Part shown: positions 6,922-13,441 of the stretch, piece by piece
Numbering within the stretch: position 1 is the stretch's first letter
How the letters are laid out: each line of letters starts with the position of its first letter
Source of the DNA: Mucilaginibacter sp.
GTDB taxonomy: Bacteria > Bacteroidota > Bacteroidia > Sphingobacteriales > Sphingobacteriaceae
Length of the DNA: 15,952 bases
Assembly: GCA_028288315.1 (NCBI GenBank)
Contig: JAQBNY010000257.1
Span: 1-15,952, forward strand
Direction of reading: 5' to 3'
Program-made: the position numbers and the translations under genes
Notes under the pieces: generated by a model
Databases searched by the model: none
Told to the model about the DNA's origin: nothing
The model's input: the letters and a program-made list of their open reading frames with translations, nothing else

Positions 6922-8311
6922 AATTTTTACGATAACAGAAGGATTAGAGAACCTGGGCGCATTACGCACCGGCGGACAGGGGTCAGTATATAAGGGCAGG
7001 CGCATGGGGCCAATTCTAACTGCAGTAAAACTGCTGCCAACACCCATATATTCTGAAAGTGAAGAGGATAAGAACTTTCGTAATTTTAAGAATGAGGTTG
7101 CCAAGCTGCAAAAGGTTAATGAGATAGCCAATCCAAATGTAGTAAAGTTCCTCAGCTCGGGCATTACAGAAAGCGGGTCATTGCCTTATATTGAAATGGA
7201 ATATATTGAGGGACCTGATCTTTGCGAACTGCTGCAACCTCCTCACGAAAAACTATTTATGTTGCAGGAGGTGATCCGGGTGGCTTATCAGCTGGCAAAT
7301 GCATTGGCGCACTGCCATCAATTAGGTATTAAACACGGTGATGTAAAAAGCAACAACGTTAAGTACAATATAAATACCGGCAATTATATGCTGCTTGATT
7401 TTGGGTTGGCAATAATGACCGAGGAGCAGCGCCGTACCAGTATCCGCAACGCGGGAGCAATAGAATTTATGGCTCCTGAACAACATGACGGCGATATGCT
7501 GGAACAAACGGATGTATATAGCTTCGGGATAATAATGTATGAATTACTTACAGGGCAGGTACCGTTCCCACTTCAGGGCAATAACGAAACCGACCGGAAC
7601 TCAGTAATGATTGCTCATTTGGAAGCACCCATACCCGACCTGTTAACTGCCCGCAAGGCCGCTATACCTCAAAGCTGGCCAGAAGAAAAGCAGGCATTGG
7701 AAATGCAGGTGCCGCAATGGCTGTTACGGGTGATAAACAAATGTCTTGAAAAAAAGCCGACTGACCGTTATACCAGTGCTGTAGAATTGAAAGAAGCTAT
7801 AGTGCATGGCAATCTATCGTCAGACGTTAAAGACCAGGAGGGTATTTTATTGACCGAAAACGAACGCCTGCAAGCTGAACTTGACCAACGCCAGGATACT
7901 GTAGAAGATAAAGACAAGCTGCTGGCGTCGTTGGAATCTATTGCAATAGCCGCAGGAGCAACATATAATAAAAATACTGGTACCTATGAGCGCAGTAAAT
8001 CGCTTGTTGCGTTATCGAAAGGTGCTTTTGCCGGTATCATTATCATAGCAATTGCGTTTATTGGTTTGTCTTTATATGCTTTTCTTTCTAAAAAAGCTCC
8101 GGTTATTGACAGAAGACCTATTTATACATCAGGCAAAGGTTATTTGCACCCGCCTTATGTTTTGGCCCCTTATGATGAAAAAGACGCTATTGATGCCATA
8201 ACCGCTGCGGAAATTAAAAGAGTAGCCGCTAAAAAGAAAAAAGCTGCAGACGCTGCCGCAGCATCAGCAGAGAAAACTAAGAAAAAGAAAAAATTTCTGG
8301 GGATATTTTAA
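6914..8311 (+). CDS. membrane-anchored eukaryotic-type Ser/Thr protein kinase, HGD type
   Basis: A 465-residue protein. The N-terminal kinase domain (~10-300) has a glycine loop TGGQGSVYKG (19-28), the ATP lysine in TAVKLL (K39), a catalytic loop HGDVKSNN (141-148; D143, N148), DFG (162-164) and APE (187-189). Essential residues are kept, but the usual HRD is HGD and the usual Pro in K-P-x-N is Ser. It is therefore a non-RD kinase, expected to depend less on activation-loop phosphorylation. A coiled-coil-like stretch (~308-345; ENERLQAELDQRQ) precedes one membrane helix (~371-391). The ~74-residue tail after it should be periplasmic and is very rich in Lys and Ala (KKKK near 440-443, KKKKK near 456-460); there are no PASTA repeats. 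Overlapping the FHA gene, it is probably the last gene of the cluster. Likely substrates are the FHA proteins and the SEDS-PBP protein (inference). Confidence 0.95.
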   Translation: MSKIFTITEGLENLGALRTGGQGSVYKGRRMGPILTAVKLLPTPIYSESEEDKNFRNFKNEVAKLQKVNEIANPNVVKFLSSGITESGSLPYIEMEYIEGPDLCELLQPPHEKLFMLQEVIRVAYQLANALAHCHQLGIKHGDVKSNNVKYNINTGNYMLLDFGLAIMTEEQRRTSIRNAGAIEFMAPEQHDGDMLEQTDVYSFGIIMYELLTGQVPFPLQGNNETDRNSVMIAHLEAPIPDLLTARKAAIPQSWPEEKQALEMQVPQWLLRVINKCLEKKPTDRYTSAVELKEAIVHGNLSSDVKDQEGILLTENERLQAELDQRQDTVEDKDKLLASLESIAIAAGATYNKNTGTYERSKSLVALSKGAFAGIIIIAIAFIGLSLYAFLSKKAPVIDRRPIYTSGKGYLHPPYVLAPYDEKDAIDAITAAEIKRVAAKKKKAADAAAASAEKTKKKKKFLGIF

Positions 8312-8314
8312 ACA

Positions 8315-9739
8315 CTAAAGATTTACATTATACCGTGCAGAAACTCTGAAGTAAGGATACTTTTGATCAACATCATTATAATCTGCATAATATCCCCGCA
8401 GGATGAGATAACCCGGTTCAACCGCTATTGAGAGCTTTTTATTCGGAAAGTACCTGAATTCGCTGTTTACGGTATGTAAAAAGTAATGTGATTTATTGCC
8501 ATTTATAGTTTGCAGCCAGCCGCCACGGTAATCAATACTGGCAAAGATCTTATCAGACACATTTATGCCGCCACCGCCGTTAATGCTTACACCCGATGCA
8601 TAATTATATCTGCGGCCAAGGTACATGTATCTATCGGGTACGGCGGCCAATATAACCGGGCCAAGGCCAAATGTAGTATTCACGGTAAATATTTTAGTGA
8701 TATTATATTCTGATAATAGGTTGATTTTAACGCTTTGCCCACCGTAAATAAATGCCTCTTTCCTGATATAATCATAATTGGCAGACAGGACAGCGAGGTG
8801 CTGCAGTTTCTCATTAGACTTTATTTCCCAGCCTATCAATGAGCCATACACATTTACATTGTTTACCAGCGAACTATCATCGCTACCCACTTCGGCCGAA
8901 ATATAAATATTGCTAAAAGGCGTTTCATAATCCTTGTAGCGGTTACCATAAAGCAATTTTACCCGCCCAAACCAACCAAACTTACCGTATTTAATAAAGC
9001 TCTTATTGTTGGCATTAAAGCTGCGTGTACCCAGGTCAAATTCGGCACTTATACTTGATGAATCGCGGTTAGCTTCTTTGTAACTTACCTTACCCCACTT
9101 GCCATCAATAATGCGGTTAAGCCCGTTCATTGGGTTTATTAAAAAGCCAGCAACTTCAGTAAGTTGCCGTTTAAAACCCAGAGTGTGATTATTTACCAGT
9201 TTGTTTGAAAGGCGGTAACTCATTTCGCCCAGTACTATACCACCAAAGCTGGTGTTAACAAAATCGTTAGGTGAGGGTGGTCCGGCCTCGCCAAATGTTT
9301 CCCACATATAACTGCCAGCAACTGCCGCCGGGGCAGATTGCCAAAAGCTATAGCCATTGGTACGGAAAGCACTGAAATACAGACTTCCCTGATATGGGTG
9401 GCCAAATTGGTTGGTTTGAAAGATATCTTTATCAAAGGTCCAATGAGAAGGACTAAGGTTATACTTTGCGGTTTCACCTGTAATTCGTGCATAATCAACA
9501 TTAGCAATATAGCGGTTATAGCTCCAGGGAACTACCTGGGCTAAGCCTAATTGATAAGCTGCGCGCCAAAACCTTTTTTCTTTTGGCGGTAGGGGCTTTA
9601 ATTTAATTGGAGGAGCTGTTTTAGTAGTGCTATCAACCAATTTGGTTACGTCACCCGCTGTTTGCGCGTTAACTGATAATGGCGAATTAACTAAAAGGCT
9701 AAATAAGGTAATTGCAAGGGCTAGGTAAAGTAGTTTCAA
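8315..9739 (-). CDS. DUF3943 outer-membrane beta-barrel protein
   Basis: A 474-residue protein. The signal peptide is residues 1-25 (hydrophobic core ALAITLFSLLV, cleavage after VNA). The conserved block FQTNQFGHPYQGSLYFSAFR (107-126), then SFWQS, GSYMWE, PSPNDFVNT and GGIVLGEMSYRLS, is characteristic of DUF3943 proteins. The remainder alternates polar and aromatic residues as in an outer-membrane barrel. The molecular function of the family is not known to me. The start is TTG (complement of 9737-9739): an in-frame TAA lies 12 nt upstream and the next internal Met falls after the signal peptide, so TTG is effectively forced. It converges on the kinase gene with only 3 nt between the two stop codons and no terminator between them. 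A promoter candidate lies at 9780-9811. Confidence 0.87.
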   Translation of the reverse strand: MKLLYLALAITLFSLLVNSPLSVNAQTAGDVTKLVDSTTKTAPPIKLKPLPPKEKRFWRAAYQLGLAQVVPWSYNRYIANVDYARITGETAKYNLSPSHWTFDKDIFQTNQFGHPYQGSLYFSAFRTNGYSFWQSAPAAVAGSYMWETFGEAGPPSPNDFVNTSFGGIVLGEMSYRLSNKLVNNHTLGFKRQLTEVAGFLINPMNGLNRIIDGKWGKVSYKEANRDSSSISAEFDLGTRSFNANNKSFIKYGKFGWFGRVKLLYGNRYKDYETPFSNIYISAEVGSDDSSLVNNVNVYGSLIGWEIKSNEKLQHLAVLSANYDYIRKEAFIYGGQSVKINLLSEYNITKIFTVNTTFGLGPVILAAVPDRYMYLGRRYNYASGVSINGGGGINVSDKIFASIDYRGGWLQTINGNKSHYFLHTVNSEFRYFPNKKLSIAVEPGYLILRGYYADYNDVDQKYPYFRVSARYNVNL

Positions 9740-9779
9740 TACAGTTTGTTATAAAAGTGAAAAGGGATCTTCAAGTTAT

Positions 9780-9811
9780 CAAATACACAACAATATTTCA
9801 TGCTGTTGAAA
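9780..9811 (-). promoter_or_regulatory. candidate Bacteroidota-type promoter for the DUF3943 gene
   Basis: On the minus strand, TTTC (9811-9808) is followed after 20 nt by TGTATTTG (9787-9780). The Bacteroidota consensus is TTTG, about 19-20 nt, then TAnnTTTG, so 3 of 4 and 7 of 8 positions respectively are satisfied as far as the motif defines them. It would give a leader of roughly 30 nt before the TTG start. Such motifs occur by chance in AT-rich DNA. Confidence 0.33.
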
Positions 9812-9879
9812 CTATGAACGTTTATAATCACTAAAGGTTTAGAATTTTTTTAAGGCTAACATTCACATCAGTTTAAAAA

Positions 9880-9917
9880 GCAAGCCAAGTATAACCGCCT
9901 GATGATCTTTGGCTTGC
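9880..9917. repeat. 9-bp inverted repeat, 20-nt spacer
   Basis: GCAAGCCAA at 9880-9888 is perfectly complementary to TTGGCTTGC at 9909-9917. It lacks a T-tract on either side, so it does not look like an intrinsic terminator. It could be an operator, a leader hairpin or chance. Confidence 0.4.
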
Positions 9918-10109
9918 GGGCTACCAACTGGCAAAAATTACCGACAAACACGTATTTAGCTTAAAAATATACATAATCGGCTTAAAAGAGCTCTACGTCT
10001 ATAACTATTGTGTGATGGTCTATCGCATTTTTTTTATGTAAATGATTGTTGTTCATTTGTTTAAGAAAAAAAGAAAAAAATATTATATAACATAAAAAAA
10101 ATTAAAACC

Positions 10110-10475
10110 ATGAAAAAGTCAATCACACTATTAGCGCTAATTTTAGCAAGCACAGTTGCTTTTGCTCAAGCACCTGCTGATGATAATATTTCTATCATAC
10201 CATCACAAAAATCATTAAGCATTGGTGTAAGCGTAGAGAACGAAGATGCAGGTAAATCTGTTGTTACATTTTATGATGAAGATGATAATGTAGGCAATTT
10301 CGCAATGTTTAAGGATAAGCTGGCAAGTAAAGGGACTGCAGCAAAAGCTTATTTATTGGACCAATTAGAAACAGGAAACTATACAATTGAGGTTACTAGT
10401 AATAAACAGGTAGTTAAAAAACGGATTTGCGTGTATGATGAGGCAGGGAAGAAGACATATTTCATTTACCAATAA
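10110..10475 (+). CDS. small secreted beta-rich protein of unknown function
   Basis: A 121-residue protein with a clear signal peptide (MKKSITLLALILASTVAFA, cleavage before QAPADD), giving a ~102-residue mature protein. The mature part reads as alternating beta strands (SLSIGVSVEN, SVVTFYDED, GNYTIEVTSNKQ, KRICVYDEAG), with an 'L-x-x-G-N-Y-T-I-E-V' strand-turn pattern like that of Ig-like or DUF3244-like secreted proteins and type IX sorting domains in Bacteroidota. The resemblance is of fold pattern only and I do not name a family. It has a single Cys near the C-terminus and an acidic patch DEDD. The gene is monocistronic, with its own A-rich leader and a strong terminator 17 nt after the stop. 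Confidence 0.82.
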   Translation: MKKSITLLALILASTVAFAQAPADDNISIIPSQKSLSIGVSVENEDAGKSVVTFYDEDDNVGNFAMFKDKLASKGTAAKAYLLDQLETGNYTIEVTSNKQVVKKRICVYDEAGKKTYFIYQ

Positions 10476-10491
10476 TCAAACAACGTATATG

Positions 10492-10522
10492 AAAAGGTCA
10501 GGCTATAAGTCTGACCTTTTTT
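10492..10522 (+). terminator. intrinsic terminator after the small secreted protein gene
   Basis: AAAAGGTCAG (10492-10501) pairs perfectly with CTGACCTTTT (10511-10520) across a 9-nt loop, and the T-run continues to 10522, followed by GTATTTT. This is a 10-bp stem with a U-tract 17 nt after the stop codon at 10475. Confidence 0.88.
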
Positions 10523-10771
10523 GTATTTTAATTTATTGTATATCAGCAGTTTATGGAGGTAAATAATTTATTAAATACTTTTTTTAGAAAATGCTGGTTT
10601 ATGTTGAATAATATATTGTCGCGTAAGTAGCACAATTTCCTACCCAACTTTGCACTATTATCGGTCCAAAAGTGTGTTTCATCGATACATGGTTTGTATT
10701 TTGCATTCAATTGCGGAACTTTAATATTTATAAAAAGTTAGCTTAAGCTTATAATATAATTATAATATAAA

Positions 10772-11860
10772 ATGAAAAAACACCTATTTAATATACTTTG
10801 GAGTGTAGTTTTTTTAATGGTTATTACCTCGTGCAAAAAAGAAGGAACAACTACCTCTGCTACTACCAAAAATCTGGCAACCCTGGGACTATATCAATAT
10901 TCATCAGGAACATCTAAACGTTTATTTATCCCGATTACAAAAGTTGGCACACAAGCGGTTACCTATTATACCGTGTTTGATACTGGCTCGTCTGGCTTAA
11001 GTTTAGATGCTACCGGTATTATACCGGCATCTATGATCACACCCGACGGTATTCAGGTAACCGGCGACTCGGTAAACGTGAACGGAATAACAATTACTTC
11101 AAAAACATCAGTAATGAGTTATGGCGATGCTACCAACCTCACCAAACAGTATGGTAACGTGGCTTACGCTACCTTTACTTTAGGCGATGCTAATGGAAAC
11201 ATTAGTACTAAGCGCATCCCTTTCTTTTTGTATTATAAAGTAATGAATGATGTTACTAACACTCAATTACCTGCCCACTCGGTAGATATTATGGGTGTAG
11301 GCCCTGGCACAAGTTATGCAAGTACGTTAATTGCCAGTCCGCTTAGTTACTTTGATGTGGGTGCAAACCTTACACAGGGCTTTAGGTTGGCTACTCTTAA
11401 TCCTTCCAGCTTTACTTCTGCAGGTAATTATGTTGGGGGTTTGCTTTCTATTGGCTTAACGCCAACTGATAAGGCCACTTCAACAGGATTTATTATGCAT
11501 CCGCTTTCATACACCACATCCGGCGGTTACTCGCCCAATATTCCGGCAACTATTACTTATAACGGTACCAGTACATCGGCACAGGTGTTATTTGACACCG
11601 GTAACCCGTCGCAAACTATTATCGAAAATCCAAAAGAAACCAATGCTGTTGGTAATTTGCCCGCAAACTCTACAGTAAAGGTGGTTACCAATATGGGCTT
11701 TACCTATACTTATACTACTACAAGTACAGCCAATTTAACTACTATACAAAACCCCAATAATACAAATGATTACCGCACCATATTCAGCCTTGATTTTTTT
11801 ATTAATAATGAATATTTAACGGATTATACGAGTCACGAAATAGGTTTAAAAAATAAATAA
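10772..11860 (+). CDS. putative lipoprotein, pepsin-like (bilobal) aspartic protease
   Basis: A 362-residue protein with a lipoprotein signal: a basic start, a hydrophobic core and a lipobox ending ITSC (Cys21), followed by KKEGTTTS as a flexible linker. Two aspartic-protease-like motifs lie ~205 residues apart: YTVFDTGSSGLSL (D70) and VLFDTGNPSQTII (D275). Each is preceded by a hydrophobic strand, as in the two lobes of pepsin-family enzymes. A 'VDIMGVGP' segment (171-178) resembles the psi-loop Gly region that follows each DTG, and the C-terminal 'DFFINNEYLTDY...IGL' resembles the last pepsin strands. Predicted role: proteolysis at the cell surface or in the periplasm. No prosegment is obvious. 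DTG proteins of unknown function also exist in bacteria (e.g. DUF3443), so activity is not certain. The upstream ~250 nt hold no ORF and no promoter I can assign. A terminator follows at 11896. Confidence 0.75.
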   Translation: MKKHLFNILWSVVFLMVITSCKKEGTTTSATTKNLATLGLYQYSSGTSKRLFIPITKVGTQAVTYYTVFDTGSSGLSLDATGIIPASMITPDGIQVTGDSVNVNGITITSKTSVMSYGDATNLTKQYGNVAYATFTLGDANGNISTKRIPFFLYYKVMNDVTNTQLPAHSVDIMGVGPGTSYASTLIASPLSYFDVGANLTQGFRLATLNPSSFTSAGNYVGGLLSIGLTPTDKATSTGFIMHPLSYTTSGGYSPNIPATITYNGTSTSAQVLFDTGNPSQTIIENPKETNAVGNLPANSTVKVVTNMGFTYTYTTTSTANLTTIQNPNNTNDYRTIFSLDFFINNEYLTDYTSHEIGLKNK

Positions 11861-11895
11861 CAGATCTTTTTTAATAAAGGAAGTTCAGTAAAAAG

Positions 11896-11929
11896 TACAG
11901 CGTGAATAATTGAACGCTGTATTTTTTTT
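11896..11929 (+). terminator. intrinsic terminator after the aspartic protease-like gene
   Basis: TACAGCGT (11896-11903) pairs perfectly with ACGCTGTA (11914-11921) across a 10-nt loop, followed by eight T (11922-11929). It lies 35 nt after the stop codon at 11860. Confidence 0.85.
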
Positions 11930-11933
11930 ATAT

Positions 11934-11959
11934 AAAAAAAGCCTCTTAAAAAAGAAGCT
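11934..11959 (-). terminator. minus-strand intrinsic terminator of the Omp85/GT2 unit
   Basis: Read on the minus strand, AGCTTCTT (11959-11952) pairs with AAGAGGCT (11947-11940), with one G-U wobble and a 4-nt loop, and the T-run of seven follows directly (A at 11934-11940 on plus). It lies back to back with the plus-strand terminator and marks the end of the leftward transcript. Confidence 0.7.
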
Positions 11960-11988
11960 AATTTCCATAGGTAGATGGTATATACAGA

Positions 11989-12243
11989 TTAGGCAATAAA
12001 GCCTGGAAATTGCGGTTGGTTTGCCGGGTGATTGCTTAAAAAGCGCACATTAGCTTTCAAATTATTATACTCTACACGCAGTAAAGCTCTTATAGATGTT
12101 TCTATATTTTTGATTGGCTGGTTTATATTGTTATGTACTATTTTCATACTAGTATATAAACTAATATCGTGCCAAGACAATTTTTTTAACTGGCAATATG
12201 TATTTTTTGTTATTAGTATTCTGTTCCACTGAAACCGAAACAT
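11989..12243 (-). CDS. doubtful 84-codon ORF downstream of the glycosyltransferase
   Basis: On the minus strand an ATG at 12243-12241, 20 nt after the glycosyltransferase stop, opens an 84-residue frame ending 29 nt before the minus-strand terminator. The position is right for a last gene of the leftward transcript. The product (basic, with no signal peptide, no membrane helix and no motif I recognise) gives no independent support. A shorter version could start at 12147. If it is not a gene, this stretch is a ~300-nt 3' untranslated region between the glycosyltransferase stop and the terminator. Confidence 0.28.
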   Translation of the reverse strand: MFRFQWNRILITKNTYCQLKKLSWHDISLYTSMKIVHNNINQPIKNIETSIRALLRVEYNNLKANVRFLSNHPANQPQFPGFIA

Positions 12244-12263
12244 TGCGAGGCTATTTATATATT

Positions 12264-13400
12264 CTATGATTCTCCCTTTAACATTGCCAGTGAATAAAAT
12301 GTATCGCGCCAATAAATGCCGCCTTGTTTAAGTGTTAACCATGTTGCTCGCACAATAATATATACAACAAGTGTAGTTGCAAAGGGAATAGTTAGCGCAT
12401 GCCACCATTTGTTGGGCAATGCGGGGTTAAGCATGTATATCATCTGGAATAATATTATCACAGCAGCCATTAAACGAATTGTAAGGTTGCCACATATTAG
12501 CATTAAAGGCACCGGCAACCCAAATAGCAGAAAGGTAATTATCATACCAACAATAACTCTTGTAATATTGTAATCAGTAACGGCAAAAGCATTTTTCATT
12601 AAACCGTTTATAAATTGGCTAATGCTTTTGTACCACTCTAAACAAATGTAGTGCTCACCAGATAGGGCATCAGAGCGTAAGCCATGTTTTTTTACCGTAT
12701 AGCCCAGTTTCAAATCGTCATCCGGTCGCAGCCTTATTGCTTTATGAGTGCCTATCTTTTCATAAGCATCACGATTGATCAAATTAAAAGCACCTATACC
12801 TATAAATGCTCTTGATTTTGGGTTACTAACATCCCAGGGCCTAAATTGCAGCATCATCATTAATGTAAAAGTGCCCAACATACTATTTAATGCCTGTGAA
12901 CGTGATACCACATGTGGCAACACACATAAATGATCGAGTTTGTTTTTAACCGAGTAATTTAATGCCTTACTAACAGCGTCTGGATGAAATTCTACATCAG
13001 CATCTGTAAATAACAACCATTCTTCGGTGCTTGATAAATATCCCTGATACAAAGCATTATTTTTTCCCAGCCATCCATTTGGCAGGGTAGTAATAGTTGT
13101 TATAATTAATTGAGGGTATCGCGAAGCAAATTCCTCTAAAATTTCAGCAGTACAATCTGTAGAGCGGTCATTCACTACAATAATGCGGTAATTTTGATAG
13201 TTGATATTGCAAACGCTGTGCAACGCTTTTTCCAGATCTTCTTCCTCGTTTCGTACCGCAATAATTATAGCCAATGCAGGCTTATCATTAGTAATTGGCT
13301 GTTCGCTTAATGATTTTATTTGTCTGGTTTTAATTAGCAAGTAAATAACAAGCAATATCCACCATGTAGTCATAAATATACTGTAGCCGAGAAATGCCAT
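12264..13400 (-). CDS. membrane GT2-family glycosyltransferase
   Basis: A 378-residue protein. An N-terminal membrane helix (~3-23) precedes a GT-A catalytic domain: PALAIIIAVRNEEEDL (41-56), VVNDRSTD (75-82), NGWLGKNNAL (108-117), FTDADVEF (131-138, the DxD-type metal site) and RPDDDLKLG (225-233), where the catalytic acid is expected. Three C-terminal helices (~280-352) and the ending 'GGIYWRDTFYSL' (360-371) match the layout of membrane GT2 enzymes of the CrtQ/HpnB kind, which share the GWxGK motif and a late G-x-x-W-R-D/G segment. It transfers a sugar from a nucleotide donor to a lipid or carotenoid-like acceptor at the cytoplasmic membrane; the acceptor cannot be told from the sequence. 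It lies 41 nt downstream of the Omp85-like gene on the same strand with no terminator between, so the two are probably cotranscribed. Confidence 0.92.
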   Translation of the reverse strand: MAFLGYSIFMTTWWILLVIYLLIKTRQIKSLSEQPITNDKPALAIIIAVRNEEEDLEKALHSVCNINYQNYRIIVVNDRSTDCTAEILEEFASRYPQLIITTITTLPNGWLGKNNALYQGYLSSTEEWLLFTDADVEFHPDAVSKALNYSVKNKLDHLCVLPHVVSRSQALNSMLGTFTLMMMLQFRPWDVSNPKSRAFIGIGAFNLINRDAYEKIGTHKAIRLRPDDDLKLGYTVKKHGLRSDALSGEHYICLEWYKSISQFINGLMKNAFAVTDYNITRVIVGMIITFLLFGLPVPLMLICGNLTIRLMAAVIILFQMIYMLNPALPNKWWHALTIPFATTLVVYIIVRATWLTLKQGGIYWRDTFYSLAMLKGES

Positions 13401-13441
13401 AGCAGTTTAGGTTTCCCTAAAGGTGTGAATAATAACCGATA

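Larger units (their letters stand above)
9740..10109. other. 370-nt divergent intergenic region
   Basis: It separates the minus-strand DUF3943 gene from the plus-strand small secreted protein gene, so it should hold promoters in both directions. Besides the minus-strand promoter candidate, it contains a 9-bp inverted repeat, GCAAGCCAA (9880-9888) and TTGGCTTGC (9909-9917), with a 20-nt spacer and no T-run after it. The last ~50 nt before the ATG at 10110 are almost pure A/T with long A-runs, typical of a leader that replaces a Shine-Dalgarno sequence in this phylum. No convincing ORF or RNA gene is seen. Confidence 0.5.

Noticed and set aside
8200..8308. Lysine/alanine-rich kinase tail as a frameshift artefact
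   Set aside because: Lys and Ala codons stay in frame right to a stop that abuts the convergent gene, and no alternative frame gives a better domain.
10021..10109. Promoter for the small secreted protein gene
   Set aside because: TTCATTTG at 10052-10059 fits the -7 motif weakly, but no TTTG is found at the expected distance upstream, so it was not called.
10523..10771. Promoter or small gene upstream of the aspartic protease-like gene
   Set aside because: Several TTTG strings occur (e.g. near 10680 and 10712) but none has a partner motif at the right spacing, and no ORF is seen.
12032..12232. Plus-strand 66-residue hydrophobic ORF
   Set aside because: It lies antisense to the 3' end of the leftward transcript, with no promoter seen. 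Hydrophobic chance ORFs are common in AT-rich DNA. Not called as a gene, only noted.
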